DNA of 64,000 nt from Quatrionicoccus australiensis (GTDB lineage Bacteria > Pseudomonadota > Gammaproteobacteria > Burkholderiales > Rhodocyclaceae): contig NZ_CP075188.1 of NCBI RefSeq assembly GCF_020510525.1, forward strand, positions 310,001 through 374,000. Direction: 5' to 3'. A program made the translations under genes and the position numbers. Under the pieces are notes generated by a model, which saw only the letters and a list, made by a program, of their open reading frames with translations, searched no databases and was not told the DNA's origin. Of this stretch, positions 49,769-59,704 are shown in pieces (the stretch's first letter is position 1; every line of letters begins with the position of its first letter).

Positions 49769-51091
49769 TTGGCAGCAAATCCCAATACTGTTGGCAAAGG
49801 CGGCAAATTCGGCGATCTGAAGCGCCGCCTTTGGTTCCTGCTCGGTGCTCTGGTTGTGTATCGCATTGGCGCGCACATTCCGGTTCCCGGGATCGATCCC
49901 AACGTTCTTTCCGATCTCTTCAATACGCAGAAGGGCGGCATTCTGGGCATGTTCAACATGTTCTCGGGTGGTGCCCTGTCGCGTTTCACCATCTTTGCTC
50001 TTGGGATCATGCCGTACATTTCGGCCTCGATCATCATGCAGCTGATGAGTGTCGCCAGCCCGCAGCTGGAAGCGCTCAAAAAGGAAGGTGAAGCCGGGCG
50101 TCGCAAGATCACGCAATACACCCGCTACGGTACGCTTGCGCTCGCAGTTTTCCAGGGCTTGGGCATCGCCGTTGCACTGGAAGCTCAGCCTGGCCTGGTT
50201 TCCGATCCCGGTTTCCTGTTTCGTTTGACGACGGTCACCACGCTGGTGACTGGAACGATGTTCCTCATGTGGCTCGGTGAACAAATTACCGAGCGTGGCC
50301 TGGGTAACGGCATCTCGATCATCATTTTCGGTGGTATCGCCGCCGGCTTGCCGAACGCCATTGGTGGCCTGCTCGAACTGGTTCGTACCGGCGCCATGCA
50401 TCCGCTGACCGCGCTGGTCATCTGCTTGCTCGTAGTGGTTGTGACCGCTTTCGTGGTATTTGTAGAGCGTGGCCAACGCAAAATCCTGGTTAATTACGCC
50501 AAGCGCCAGGTTGGCAACAAGATTTACGGCGGTCAGAGTTCGCATCTGCCGCTCAAACTGAACATGTCGGGTGTCATTCCGCCGATCTTCGCCTCGTCCA
50601 TCATCTTGTTCCCGGCAACGGTTGCAGGCTGGTTCGGTTCCAGCGACTCGATGCACTGGCTGAAGGACGTCGCAGGTACCCTTTCGCCGGGTCAGCCTAT
50701 CTATGTGATGTTGTATGCTGCCGCGATCGTGTTCTTCTGCTTCTTTTACACGGCGCTGGTCTTCAACTCCAAAGAAACCGCAGACAACCTCAAGAAAAGC
50801 GGTGCCTTCGTTCCCGGTATTCGTCCGGGGGAGCAGACGGCTCGTTACATCGACAAGATTTTGATGCGCCTGACACTGATTGGTGCTGCATACATTACGG
50901 TCGTTTGTCTGTTGCCCGAGTTTTTGATTCTCAAGTGGAACGTGCCGTTTTATTTCGGTGGCACTTCACTTTTGATTATCGTGGTCGTGACCATGGACTT
51001 CATGTCCCAGGTTCAGGCTTATGTCATGTCGCACCAATATGAAAGTCTCTTGAAGAAAGCCAATTTCAAGGGATCACCAATGATCAAGTAA
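49769..51091 (+). CDS. secY: Preprotein translocase subunit SecY
   Basis: A 440-residue channel subunit with ten membrane segments; residues near [15 protein letters not shown] [13 protein letters not shown] after TM1 form the plug side, and the cytoplasmic loops carry [19 protein letters not shown]. The start codon is TTG at 49769 (TTGGCAGCAAATCCCAATAC), after AAGAGGTAGAACG; no in-frame ATG gives the conserved N-terminus. A weak start may limit SecY output within a highly expressed operon. Confidence 0.96.
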   Translation: MAANPNTVGKGGKFGDLKRRLWFLLGALVVYRIGAHIPVPGIDPNVLSDLFNTQKGGILGMFNMFSGGALSRFTIFALGIMPYISASIIMQLMSVASPQLEALKKEGEAGRRKITQYTRYGTLALAVFQGLGIAVALEAQPGLVSDPGFLFRLTTVTTLVTGTMFLMWLGEQITERGLGNGISIIIFGGIAAGLPNAIGGLLELVRTGAMHPLTALVICLLVVVVTAFVVFVERGQRKILVNYAKRQVGNKIYGGQSSHLPLKLNMSGVIPPIFASSIILFPATVAGWFGSSDSMHWLKDVAGTLSPGQPIYVMLYAAAIVFFCFFYTALVFNSKETADNLKKSGAFVPGIRPGEQTARYIDKILMRLTLIGAAYITVVCLLPEFLILKWNVPFYFGGTSLLIIVVVTMDFMSQVQAYVMSHQYESLLKKANFKGSPMIK

Positions 51092-51097
51092 AAACGT

Positions 51098-51316
51098 ATG
51101 GCCAAGGAAGATTACATTGAAATGCTGGGCGAGGTTGTTGAAAACCTCCCGAATGCCACCTTCAAGGTGAAGTTGGAAAATGGCCATATCGTGCACGGTT
51201 TTATCTCCGGGAAGATGCGCATGCACTACATCCGCATCCTTCCTGGTGACAAAGTCACCGTGCAACTGACGCCTTACGATTTAACCAAGGCGCGGATTGT
51301 TTTCCGCGCCAAGTAA
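51098..51316 (+). CDS. infA: Translation initiation factor IF-1
   Basis: A 72-residue OB-fold protein that blocks the ribosomal A site during initiation: [20 protein letters not shown] and [16 protein letters not shown]. It lies 6 bp after secY, between the spc and alpha gene blocks. Placement here is common in many bacteria but differs from E. coli, where infA stands alone. Confidence 0.97.
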   Translation: MAKEDYIEMLGEVVENLPNATFKVKLENGHIVHGFISGKMRMHYIRILPGDKVTVQLTPYDLTKARIVFRAK

Positions 51317-51389
51317 AGATTCTCTACGCAATAAACCGCAGGGCAAGGAAACACGGCTGCTTCCAAGCCCCGCAGACGAGGAGTGAAAC

Positions 51390-51503
51390 ATGAAAGTGCA
51401 ACCTTCAGTGAAGCGCGTATGCCGCAACTGCAAAGTCATCCGTCGCAAGGGTGTCGTACGTGTCATTTGCAAGGACCCGCGTCATAAGCAGCGTCAAGGT
51501 TAA
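51390..51503 (+). CDS. rpmJ: 50S ribosomal protein L36
   Basis: A 37-residue L36 that reads [20 protein letters not shown] and then [18 protein letters not shown] overlapping by one residue. It keeps the zinc-ribbon ligands Cys11, Cys14, Cys27 and His32, so it is the zinc-binding form. GAGGAGTGAAAC gives the ribosome site. It lies 73 bp after infA. Confidence 0.96.
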   Translation: MKVQPSVKRVCRNCKVIRRKGVVRVICKDPRHKQRQG

Positions 51504-51555
51504 TTCCCTGACATTGTCCGGCATTTGTTAATTTTCGAAATAGTGGAGTGATTCA

Positions 51556-51918
51556 ATGGCCCGTATTGCAGGGGTAAACATTCCGAACCATCAGCATGCA
51601 GAAATCGCTCTTACTGCGATTTTTGGCATCGGCCGTACCCGCGCACAGAAAATCTGTGACGCGGCCGGTATCGTTCGTTCTACCAAAATGAAAGACCTGT
51701 CCGATGCGGACATGGATCGTCTGCGTGATGAAGTAGGCAAGTTCACTGTTGAAGGTGATCTGCGCCGCGAAGTCACCATGAACATCAAGCGTCTGATGGA
51801 CCTCGGTTGCTACCGCGGTCTGCGCCATCGCAAGGGCTTGCCCTGCCGTGGTCAGCGCACCCGTACGAATGCACGTACCCGCAAGGGCCCGCGCAAAGCC
51901 ATCGCTGGCAAGAAGTAA
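51556..51918 (+). CDS. rpsM: 30S ribosomal protein S13
   Basis: A 120-residue S13 of the 30S head, bridging to L5 and the P-site tRNA. It has [19 protein letters not shown] and the basic C-terminal [20 protein letters not shown]. It opens the alpha block, 52 bp after rpmJ, with TAGTGGAGTGATTCA upstream; no strong promoter is seen. Confidence 0.97.
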   Translation: MARIAGVNIPNHQHAEIALTAIFGIGRTRAQKICDAAGIVRSTKMKDLSDADMDRLRDEVGKFTVEGDLRREVTMNIKRLMDLGCYRGLRHRKGLPCRGQRTRTNARTRKGPRKAIAGKK

Positions 51919-51930
51919 TAGGGACAGAAC

Positions 51931-52320
51931 ATGGCTAAGACTGCTACCAAAGTTCGCAAAAAAGTTAAGAAGAACGTGGCCGAGGGCATCGCCCACATCC
52001 ACGCCTCTTTCAATAACACCATCATTACCATTACCGACCGTCAAGGCAACGCACTGTCTTGGGCAACGTCCGGTGGTGCCGGCTTCCGCGGTTCGCGCAA
52101 GTCGACCCCGTTCGCTGCTCAGGTTGCTGCTGAAGCCGCCGGTAAGGCCGCTCAGGAATGTGGCGTCAAGAACGTTGAAGTTCGCATCAAGGGCCCCGGT
52201 CCCGGTCGTGAATCCTCTGTCCGTGCGCTCAACGCACTGGGCATGAAGATCACCTCCATTTCCGACGTGACGCCGGTGCCGCACAACGGTTGCCGTCCGC
52301 CCAAAAAGCGCCGCATTTAA
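51931..52320 (+). CDS. rpsK: 30S ribosomal protein S11
   Basis: A 129-residue S11 on the platform near the Shine-Dalgarno helix. It has [20 protein letters not shown] and ends [13 protein letters not shown]. It lies 12 bp after rpsM. Confidence 0.97.
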   Translation: MAKTATKVRKKVKKNVAEGIAHIHASFNNTIITITDRQGNALSWATSGGAGFRGSRKSTPFAAQVAAEAAGKAAQECGVKNVEVRIKGPGPGRESSVRALNALGMKITSISDVTPVPHNGCRPPKKRRI

Positions 52321-52332
52321 GGAGAAAGACAA

Positions 52333-52962
52333 GTGGCTCGTAATCTCGATCCGAAATGCCGTCAGTGCCGCCGCGAAGGCGAAAAGCTTTTCCTCAAGGG
52401 CGAAAAGTGCTTCACCGACAAGTGCGCCATTGAGCGTCGTTCTTATGCACCTGGTCAACACGGCCAGAAGTCTGGTGCCCGTCTGTCTGACTACGGTGTT
52501 CACCTGCGTGCAAAGCAGAAAATCCGTCGTGTCTATGGCGTGCTGGAAGGCCAGTTCCGCAGGACTTTTGCCGAAGCTGATCGCCGCAAGGGTCAGACCG
52601 GTGAAAACCTTCTGCAACTGCTCGAAGCCCGTCTGGACTCCGTTGCTTACCGCATGGGCTTTGGCGCCTCGCGCACCGAATCCCGTCAGATCGTCCGCCA
52701 CAACGGCGTTCTGGTTAACGGCAAGCGCGTGAACATCCCGTCTTTCCTGGTCAAGCCGGGTGACGTGGTGCAACTGACTGACCGTGCCCGCGCTTCCCTG
52801 CGTTGCAAGGCTGCTCTCGAAGCCGCCGAGTCCCGTGGTTTCCCGGAATGGGTTGCCGTGGATGTCAAGGAAGGCAAGGGAACGTTCAAGGCCATGCCGC
52901 AGCGCTCCGAGCTGCCGTCGACCCTGAACGAAGGTCTCGTCATCGAACTTTACTCGAAGTAA
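52333..52962 (+). CDS. rpsD: 30S ribosomal protein S4
   Basis: A 209-residue S4, a primary 16S rRNA binder, accuracy factor and alpha-operon repressor in E. coli. The S4 RNA-binding domain is LDSVAYRMGFGASRTESRQI followed by VRHNGVLVNGKRVN. The start is GTG (GTGGCTCGTAATCTC), after TAAGGAGAAAGACAA. The N-terminal CRQCRREGEKLFLKGEKC contains four cysteines that could bind a metal, a variation seen in some S4 proteins. Confidence 0.97.
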   Translation: MARNLDPKCRQCRREGEKLFLKGEKCFTDKCAIERRSYAPGQHGQKSGARLSDYGVHLRAKQKIRRVYGVLEGQFRRTFAEADRRKGQTGENLLQLLEARLDSVAYRMGFGASRTESRQIVRHNGVLVNGKRVNIPSFLVKPGDVVQLTDRARASLRCKAALEAAESRGFPEWVAVDVKEGKGTFKAMPQRSELPSTLNEGLVIELYSK

Positions 52963-52986
52963 TCACTGAGCTGAGGAATTTAGCCC

Positions 52987-53961
52987 ATGCAAAGCAGTGG
53001 ACTTCTGAAACCCCGCATTATCGACGTGCAGAGCGTTTCGCCGGTGCAAGCCAAGGTTGTGATGGAGCCGTTCGAACGCGGCTACGGTCACACCCTGGGC
53101 AATGCCCTGCGTCGCATCCTGCTGTCGTCCATGCCGGGTTACGCACCGACCGAAGTCGGTATCGAGGGTGTGCTTCACGAGTACTCCACCGTTGATGGTG
53201 TTCAGGAAGATGTCGTCGACATCCTTCTGAACCTCAAGGGTATCGTGTTCAAGTTGCACAACCGCGATGTGGTAACGCTCAATCTGGTCAAGGAAGGTGA
53301 AGGCGCTGTTCGTGCCGGCGATATCGAATTGCCGCATGACGTCGAAATCATCAATCCGGAACACGTGATCGCTCACCTTTCTCCTGGCGGCAAGCTGACC
53401 ATGGATATCAAGGTCGAGAAGGGTCGCGGTTATGTCCCGGGTAACGTCCGTAATCTGGGCGATTCCAAGACCATCGGCAAGCTCGTGCTGGATGCATCGT
53501 TCAGCCCGATCCGTCGCGTTGCCTACGCTGTTGAAAGCGCTCGCGTCGAACAGCGTACCGATCTGGACAAGCTGATCGTTGATATCGAAACCAACGGTGT
53601 TGTCGAGCCGGAAGAAGCCATCCGTTACGCTGCCCGCGTGCTGATGGAACAACTTTCCGTCTTCGCCGATCTGGAAGGTACCGCTCCTGTGGCCGAGGCT
53701 TCCAAGCCGGCCCAGGTTGATCCGGTCCTGCTCCGTCCGGTTGATGATCTTGAACTGACCGTTCGCTCCGCGAACTGTCTCAAGGCCGAGAACATTTACT
53801 ACATCGGCGATCTTATTCAGCGTACCGAGAATGAACTTCTCAAGACCCCGAATCTGGGTCGCAAGTCGTTGAACGAGATCAAGGAAGTGCTCGCCGCACG
53901 TGGCTTGACTCTAGGCATGAAATTGGAAAATTGGCCGCCCGCCGGTCTGGAAAAGGTCTAA
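52987..53961 (+). CDS. rpoA: DNA-directed RNA polymerase subunit alpha
   Basis: A 324-residue alpha subunit (E. coli 329). The N-terminal assembly domain ([20 protein letters not shown]) dimerises and holds beta and beta'. A linker rich in Ala/Pro leads to the C-terminal domain (about residues 245-315: [20 protein letters not shown] and [18 protein letters not shown]), which contacts UP elements and activators. It lies 24 bp after rpsD. Confidence 0.98.
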   Translation: MQSSGLLKPRIIDVQSVSPVQAKVVMEPFERGYGHTLGNALRRILLSSMPGYAPTEVGIEGVLHEYSTVDGVQEDVVDILLNLKGIVFKLHNRDVVTLNLVKEGEGAVRAGDIELPHDVEIINPEHVIAHLSPGGKLTMDIKVEKGRGYVPGNVRNLGDSKTIGKLVLDASFSPIRRVAYAVESARVEQRTDLDKLIVDIETNGVVEPEEAIRYAARVLMEQLSVFADLEGTAPVAEASKPAQVDPVLLRPVDDLELTVRSANCLKAENIYYIGDLIQRTENELLKTPNLGRKSLNEIKEVLAARGLTLGMKLENWPPAGLEKV

Positions 53962-54019
53962 AGACCTTTTCCGGCTCGGGCCGTCAAGGGACGCCTGCAG
54001 AACATAGAAAGGATTAACC

Positions 54020-54418
54020 ATGCGTCACCGTTTGGGACTTCGCAAACTCAACCGTACCAGCAGCCATCGCCTGGCGATGCTGCGCAACATGACTGTTTCC
54101 CTGCTCAAGCACGAGGCCATCAAGACCACGTTGCCGAAGGCCAAGGAACTGCGCCGTGTTGTTGAACCGATCATCACCCTCGGCAAGAAGCCGACGCTGG
54201 CTAACAAGCGTCTGGCCTTTGACCGTCTGCGTGACCGCGAAATCGTGGTCAAGCTGTTCGCCGAAATCGGCCCGCGTTACGCAACGCGTCCGGGTGGCTA
54301 CCTTCGCATCCTGAAGTGTGGCTTCCGCGTTGGCGACAATGCACCGATGGCTTTTGTCGAGCTGCTTGATCGTCCGGAGCCTGCAGAGGCTGTGGAAGTG
54401 GATGAAACTGCTGAATAA
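54020..54418 (+). CDS. rplQ: 50S ribosomal protein L17
   Basis: A 132-residue L17 ([40 protein letters not shown]). It closes the supercluster; after it comes a strong terminator. The last 15 residues are acidic ([13 protein letters not shown]), unlike the basic core. Confidence 0.97.
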   Translation: MRHRLGLRKLNRTSSHRLAMLRNMTVSLLKHEAIKTTLPKAKELRRVVEPIITLGKKPTLANKRLAFDRLRDREIVVKLFAEIGPRYATRPGGYLRILKCGFRVGDNAPMAFVELLDRPEPAEAVEVDETAE

Positions 54419-54436
54419 GCATTTCAGACAAAATTG

Positions 54437-54465
54437 AAAAGGCCGGGAATTCCCGGCCTTTTTTT
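54437..54465. terminator. Strong terminator ending the ribosomal supercluster
   Basis: AAAA then GGCCGGGAA/TTCCCGGCC (54441-54458), a perfect 9-bp palindrome with no unpaired loop bases in the DNA, then seven T. It is 18 bp after rplQ and, because A and T runs flank it, it can also end the convergent minus-strand cassette that stops at 54483. Confidence 0.93.
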
Positions 54466-54482
54466 CGTTCACATTTCCCGTG

Positions 54483-56024
54483 TCACGGGCAATCAATGAC
54501 CATCAGCGAAACGTCATCGGTCGCCAGCATCCCGTCAAGGTGCTTGGTTAGCGCAGCGTCGATTTGTTCGAAGCGGGCACTTGGCGAGGTGTTGGCGACG
54601 GCGTTGGTGATTCCGGCAACCTCGAATTGGGCGCCTTCCCGGTTGCGTGCTTCGAGCAGGCCATCCGAACAAAGGACGATCTGGCTTTCTGCGCTCCAGG
54701 TGAAGTTGACCGGCTGGCAATCCATCTCTTCGTTATTGACGATCCCCAGTGGCAAGTTTGCCGGCGCAAAGACTTTTTCCGTACGTCCCCAGCGGTCGAA
54801 CATGAATGCTTCCGGGGTGCCGCCCACCCATATTTCGCCGGTTCTAGCCTCTTCATCCAGGCAAACCAGGGTCGCCGCAACGAAACGTCCAACCGGCATT
54901 GATTCCTTCAGTTGCTGGTTGAGTTCGAGAATGATGTCGCGCACGGTATGGTTGCGTCTGGCCAGCCGATAAAAAATTGCCAGAACGGGTAGCGCACTGA
55001 TCGCCGCCGTCAGGCCGTGGCCGGTTGCGTCGGCGAGAAGGGCGTAAAACCGTCCTTCCGGGGAGCGACTTGCGGCGACGATATCGCCGCTGAAGCTCTC
55101 CGCCGCGATGACTTTGTACTTCAGCCGTTCATCGGTCAGCCCATGTCGATGCAACTGCTTCTCCATCAGGCGCATCGCAAGATGCTGTTCGTTCTGGGTC
55201 TGGTCGTAATAGGCCTGCAGCAAGCGTGCATTTTCATGCAGCTTTTGTTCGGCGATCTTGCGATCCGAAATGTCCCGGATGACGCCGATGAACATCCTCT
55301 TGTTGTCGAGAATAATCTCGCTGATGCCCAGCGTCACGGGAAAGTGGTGACCATCCTTGTGCAGGGCTTCGACCTCGCGCTCGGCACCAATGACAGTGCC
55401 AAGACCCTTGGCGGTATAACGCGCCATGTAATTTTCATGCTCGCTGCCGTAGGATTCCGGCATCAGCATCTTTACGTTCTGGCCGATCAATTCGCTGACC
55501 GACCAGCCGAATGTTCGAACCGCGGAGCGGTTGACCGACGCGATGATGCCTTTTTCATCGACCGTGATGATGGTATCCAGAACGTTGTCGGAAATGGTCT
55601 GAACCCGGCGCAACGAATCGATGGATTCCTGTTGCATGCCGAGCGAACGCTGCACCGAGCGCAACTTGGCTTCAAGTACGACAAAGTTGATCGGTTTGGT
55701 CAGGTAATCATCGGCACCGGCATCAAGTCCTTCGACCAGGTTTTCGTCACGATTGAGTGCTGACAGGAAGATGATCGGCGTCCACCGCTCACGGGTCATT
55801 CCCTTGATGCGGCGAGCTGCCTCGAAGCCATCCATGATCGGCATCATGATGTCGAGCAGGACCAGGTCCGGCGCATCGGCTTCAAAGCGACGGACAGCTT
55901 CTTCCCCGTTTTCGGCAAGAATGACGTCGTGTCCCAGTTTCTTCAGAAAGACCTGAAGAATATGCAGGTTGGTCCGGTTGTCATCAACCGCCAGCACCTT
56001 CATCTTGTTCATAACCTGACTCAT
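54483..56024 (-). CDS. Receiver-PAS-PP2C (SpoIIE/RsbU-type) phosphatase
   Basis: A 513-residue three-domain signal protein. The receiver domain is residues 5-125, with phospho-acceptor Asp58 (DLVLLDIMMP) and Lys in YLTKP. A PAS domain (about 140-265) ends in FIGVIRDISDRKIAEQKL. A PP2C/SpoIIE phosphatase domain (about 300-513) has LADATGHGLTAAIS and ATDDVSLMVID, the metal-binding aspartate motifs. Phosphatases of this class dephosphorylate anti-anti-sigma (STAS) proteins in partner-switching systems. It ends the kinase/RR/phosphatase cassette. ATG 56024 is used; ATG 56012 is an alternative. Confidence 0.88.
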   Translation of the reverse strand: MSQVMNKMKVLAVDDNRTNLHILQVFLKKLGHDVILAENGEEAVRRFEADAPDLVLLDIMMPIMDGFEAARRIKGMTRERWTPIIFLSALNRDENLVEGLDAGADDYLTKPINFVVLEAKLRSVQRSLGMQQESIDSLRRVQTISDNVLDTIITVDEKGIIASVNRSAVRTFGWSVSELIGQNVKMLMPESYGSEHENYMARYTAKGLGTVIGAEREVEALHKDGHHFPVTLGISEIILDNKRMFIGVIRDISDRKIAEQKLHENARLLQAYYDQTQNEQHLAMRLMEKQLHRHGLTDERLKYKVIAAESFSGDIVAASRSPEGRFYALLADATGHGLTAAISALPVLAIFYRLARRNHTVRDIILELNQQLKESMPVGRFVAATLVCLDEEARTGEIWVGGTPEAFMFDRWGRTEKVFAPANLPLGIVNNEEMDCQPVNFTWSAESQIVLCSDGLLEARNREGAQFEVAGITNAVANTSPSARFEQIDAALTKHLDGMLATDDVSLMVIDCP

Positions 56025-56039
56025 GATTGGCAGTGAATC

Positions 56040-56948
56040 CTAATTCTTTGGAGAGTCGGAAGAGATGGTGGCTACCGCGATATTGCCGCAGCCTTCATAC
56101 CTGATGCTGGCGAAGCTCATCATGCGGGCGAGGGCAATGCCCCGGCCATTCGGATCGCAGGCACGTTCGGGCGAGAATTCAAGAAAATCTTGCCAGGCAA
56201 AACCGCTGCCTTCATCGGTGATGCGCAGGGTGATGTCGTTCGCACTACGCAAGAAATTGATTCTTACCCGCTTGCCGACATTGTCGGGGTGCGCCAGGCG
56301 GCGATCGATTTCCGCTTGCCAGTTGTCTTCGAGTTTGAGTGTCGATTTTTCCTGGTAACTCAAGCCCAGGTTGCCGTGTTCAACGGCGTTGATCAGCAAT
56401 TCCGAGATGCCGAGAACGGCACGGTCAGCATCGGGACAAGCCTGGGCAATGAAGGATGCGAGTTGGCCGGCTTCTTCGATGGTGCGAATGGAAAAGTCGC
56501 CCTGGGTCAGGAACTGCAGCGAATTGATGTGGTCGTTCAGCCGCCGGCGCAAGGAGTCATGGGCTTTGGCGTCAGTCAGCGCGGCATGCACGATCGCGAA
56601 CAGTGCATCTCGCCGGTAAGGCTTGGTCAGGTAGTAATAGGCCCCGGCTTCCAGCCCCTCGCGAATCTCGCTGGCGGTGTCGGCTGCGGTTTGCAGGATG
56701 ACCGGGATGTCGGACAGGCGCGGTGTTTCCTTGATGCGGCGGAGCAAACCGATGCCGTCCAGACCTGGCATCATGCGATCGAGCAGGATGACATCAAAGC
56801 TTTCGGCCGGATCAAGCAGGATTTGCCAGGCAGTCTCGCCGTCACAGGCAGTGCGCAAGGAAAAATTGCTTTCACTGTCGAAGTATTCGCAAAGAATCTC
56901 GAGGTTCAACTCCTCGTCGTCTACAACCAGTACCCGTGATTTATTCAT
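56040..56948 (-). CDS. Receiver protein with RsbW-like ATPase domain
   Basis: A 302-residue protein. The receiver domain (residues 4-122) has Asp57 (FDVILLDRMMP) and YYLTKPYRR. A helical linker follows, then a GHKL ATPase domain of the RsbW/SpoIIAB type (about 160-295), with the N-box ELLINAVEHGNLG and DEGSGFAWQDF. It has no HisKA dimerisation domain, so it resembles anti-sigma serine kinases rather than sensor kinases. Its start overlaps the end of the kinase gene by 8 bp, and the phosphatase gene follows 15 bp later. It may be the switch protein that phosphorylates a STAS partner under receiver control. Confidence 0.85.
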   Translation of the reverse strand: MNKSRVLVVDDEELNLEILCEYFDSESNFSLRTACDGETAWQILLDPAESFDVILLDRMMPGLDGIGLLRRIKETPRLSDIPVILQTAADTASEIREGLEAGAYYYLTKPYRRDALFAIVHAALTDAKAHDSLRRRLNDHINSLQFLTQGDFSIRTIEEAGQLASFIAQACPDADRAVLGISELLINAVEHGNLGLSYQEKSTLKLEDNWQAEIDRRLAHPDNVGKRVRINFLRSANDITLRITDEGSGFAWQDFLEFSPERACDPNGRGIALARMMSFASIRYEGCGNIAVATISSDSPKN

Positions 56949-59670
56949 GTTGGCCCGACTGATCTGTCCAGGGATTGAGTGGCAAGGTAACGGTAAAGCA
57001 GGCTCCGGCCCCGGCGCTGTTTTCGGCAACAATCGTACCACGGTGCAGCGCAACTATCTCCCGGCAGATCGCCAGCCCGAGGCCGGTACCGCCCGCTCCG
57101 GTCTTGGTGAGCCGGCTCTGGACGAACTTGCCGAAAATGCTCTCCAGCTCGTCAGGCGGAATGCCGAGGCCCTGATCAATGAAACGGATACCCAGTGCTG
57201 GCTGGATTTTGCCATTTTCGTCGGGTTGACCGCCGGGAAGCTGGCTCGCGAACAGTTGTACCGCGATGTGGCCTCCGGCAGGCGAGAACTTGATCGCATT
57301 GGCCAGCAGATTGTGGATCACCTGCTCGATGCGCAATGGATCGCAGACAATTTCGCTGTGCGGCGTTACGCAGTCGATCGCCAGCGTCAGTTTGCGGGCC
57401 TGCAACAGGGAGTCGAGTTGGGCGCCGGCGTGTCTGATCAAAGCCAGCAACTCGGTACGCGTGTGGTTGAGGTTGGAGCGTCCAGCCTCCAGCTTGGCCA
57501 GGTCGAGCAGTTCGTTGATGAGTGCCAGAAGGCGCTGGGCGCTGTGGCCGATCCGGTCGAAATACTGGGCGAGCTTGTCGTGATTGCTGGCGTCTGCCCT
57601 GTCCTTGCCCAGTTCGGAAAAGCTCAGGATGGCATGCATCGGGGTGCGCAACTCGTGCGACATGTTGGCGAGAAACTCCGATTTGGCGATATTGGCGGCC
57701 TGGGCCTGGCGGAGCGCTTCATCCAGCCGGATGGTCCGTTCGGCAACGAGATCCTGCAGATGGTCACGGTGCAGTTGCAGCTCGCGCAGCGCTTCCTTGC
57801 GTTCCGAGATGTCGACGGCAATGCCCAGATAGCCGCAGATTTCGCCGGCGATGTCGCGTTGGGCGGTAACCACGAGAGCCACCGTCAAACGCTGGCCATC
57901 CTTGCGGAGATAGCTCCATTCGCGCTGCTCGGACTCGTGCCGCCGGGCGATTGCGACAAAAGCGGCAAAACCTGCAACAGGTTCGCCAAGTTCGCGGCTC
58001 AACTCGTCTGCGCGCTCGGCGACCTCCTGCGGATCATGGATGATCAACGGTGTTTGTCGGCCGAGCATCTCCGTGGCGGAATAGCCGAGCATCTTTTCGG
58101 CGCCTTTGTTGAATACGGTAATCAGGCCGTCCGGCTGACAGGAAATGATGGCAACTTCGGTTGCTGCATCGAGGACGGATTGCATCAGCAGATTGGCCGC
58201 CAGCAGCGCGGCCTCGAAATGCTTGCGCTCGGTAATGTCGGAGACTGATCCGGCGATCCGGACGGGCTTGCCGGTGCCGTCGCGTACCGCTTCGCCCCTG
58301 ACGCGTACCCAGCCTTCTTCGCTGTGCGGCTTGATGATGCGTAGTTCGACATCGAACGCTGTGTTCTCGCGGAAGTGACGGCGCAGGGCAAGTCTGCGTT
58401 TGCTGGCGTCGTCCGGATGAATGCGCTGGATGTAGGCGGCAACCGAGTCCGGCATGGCCGTGGCGGGAATGCCGAATATTTCCGCCATGCGGGGAGACAT
58501 GTACTCTTCGCCGGTCTGCAGGTTCTGATCCCACAGGCCGTCGTTGGAGCCGGCATTGGCCAGGCGAAGGCGCTCTTCCGACTGTCTCAGGTCGGTCGTG
58601 ATTCGCCGGACATAGCGTTCTGCCCGCTGGCGTTGGTTCGCCTGATGGAAGACCAGAAGGGCGAGCGACAGGCTGGCTAGCAAGCCACCGTAGAGGATCA
58701 GCTTGGCCGTATCGAGGCCCCTTGTGGCGGCAGGTTCAAGTGCCTGGCCGTAATGCAGTATCCAGTTGCGGCCGCCGAAATCGATCTCGTGATGCAGGAT
58801 CTGCTCGCTTGTCTCCCCTTCGCTGGCGGTTTGCGAAGTGAACATCAGTTGCGGAGGAACCGGCGGATCGGGGCGGTAATTGCCGCCGTCATCGTATATC
58901 TTCAGGCCGAACTGGCTGTGCCAGTTGTGACTGAGCGAAGCAATGAACTCATCGACATGGTAGGCGCAGAGCACGATGCCGCTGAAGGCACGGCGCCGTT
59001 CAGCCACGTTGTTGAGCGGCATGCCGGGACGGTAGACCGCCTGAATCAGCTGAAAACTGGTGCGCCGGGTCTTCTGGTCGGTGATTAGCGTGATGGGGCC
59101 GGACAGGGTGATGTCGTGGCTGGCGATGGCCTGTTCGATCGCTTCTCTCCGGACGTTTTCGGAGAGCAGGTTGAAACCGATGGCCGAGCGCAGATCCTTG
59201 TTGTCTGGCGCGATAAAAGTGATGGGTAATGCAAGCTCATTGCCCGGCGGCGGATGGATTTCGAAATTACGCTGTCCGCTTGCCGCGTGGGCCGCAAGGA
59301 ATTTTGCCCGTTGAGCAGGGTTGACCGCTGGCGCATAGGCAAATGCAAACAGCCCGGTCAGATTGCGGGCAATGTCGATTTCCTTGGTGAAACGTTGCCA
59401 TGCGGCAGGGTCCTGGCCGCCACTCGCGGTTGCAAAGGCTTGCAGCGAGCGCAGAAACTGGCCTTGCAGGCGCAGGTGATTGCGGATCTCGGCGGTTTGG
59501 GCTGCGCTTTCGCGGATATGGCTTTCCTCGCGCGCCGTGTTGGCGATATCCGATTGCCAGCGCCAGGCGGCCAGCGTCGCACCAGCCAGCAGTGCGAAGA
59601 CCAGCAGTGACCACAACCAGCGCGCCGCGTTGCGTCGATCACTTGCTGTGGTGACTAGGTGGCGGGACAT
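56941..59670 (-). CDS. CHASE-PAS-PAS sensor histidine kinase
   Basis: A 909-residue hybrid-free sensor kinase. Order: membrane segment (residues 17-36), periplasmic CHASE sensor domain (about 80-260, with RNLTGLFAFAYAPAV), second membrane segment (324-343), two PAS domains (about 365-485 and 490-625), HisKA with phospho-His672 (NMSHELRTPMHAIL), and HATPase with N-box HNLLANAIKFS, G1 DQGLGIPPDE and G2 GTGLGLAICREIV. CHASE domains bind small extracellular ligands. ATG 59670 is chosen: it begins MSRHLVTTASDRRNAARWLW just before the first membrane segment, whereas the frame open to 59820 overlaps the ABC gene. Its targets are likely the two downstream receivers. Confidence 0.9.
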   Translation of the reverse strand: MSRHLVTTASDRRNAARWLWSLLVFALLAGATLAAWRWQSDIANTAREESHIRESAAQTAEIRNHLRLQGQFLRSLQAFATASGGQDPAAWQRFTKEIDIARNLTGLFAFAYAPAVNPAQRAKFLAAHAASGQRNFEIHPPPGNELALPITFIAPDNKDLRSAIGFNLLSENVRREAIEQAIASHDITLSGPITLITDQKTRRTSFQLIQAVYRPGMPLNNVAERRRAFSGIVLCAYHVDEFIASLSHNWHSQFGLKIYDDGGNYRPDPPVPPQLMFTSQTASEGETSEQILHHEIDFGGRNWILHYGQALEPAATRGLDTAKLILYGGLLASLSLALLVFHQANQRQRAERYVRRITTDLRQSEERLRLANAGSNDGLWDQNLQTGEEYMSPRMAEIFGIPATAMPDSVAAYIQRIHPDDASKRRLALRRHFRENTAFDVELRIIKPHSEEGWVRVRGEAVRDGTGKPVRIAGSVSDITERKHFEAALLAANLLMQSVLDAATEVAIISCQPDGLITVFNKGAEKMLGYSATEMLGRQTPLIIHDPQEVAERADELSRELGEPVAGFAAFVAIARRHESEQREWSYLRKDGQRLTVALVVTAQRDIAGEICGYLGIAVDISERKEALRELQLHRDHLQDLVAERTIRLDEALRQAQAANIAKSEFLANMSHELRTPMHAILSFSELGKDRADASNHDKLAQYFDRIGHSAQRLLALINELLDLAKLEAGRSNLNHTRTELLALIRHAGAQLDSLLQARKLTLAIDCVTPHSEIVCDPLRIEQVIHNLLANAIKFSPAGGHIAVQLFASQLPGGQPDENGKIQPALGIRFIDQGLGIPPDELESIFGKFVQSRLTKTGAGGTGLGLAICREIVALHRGTIVAENSAGAGACFTVTLPLNPWTDQSGQHE

Positions 59671-59704
59671 TGACGGGGCGGGTTCCGAAATCCTCAAACC
59701 GCGA

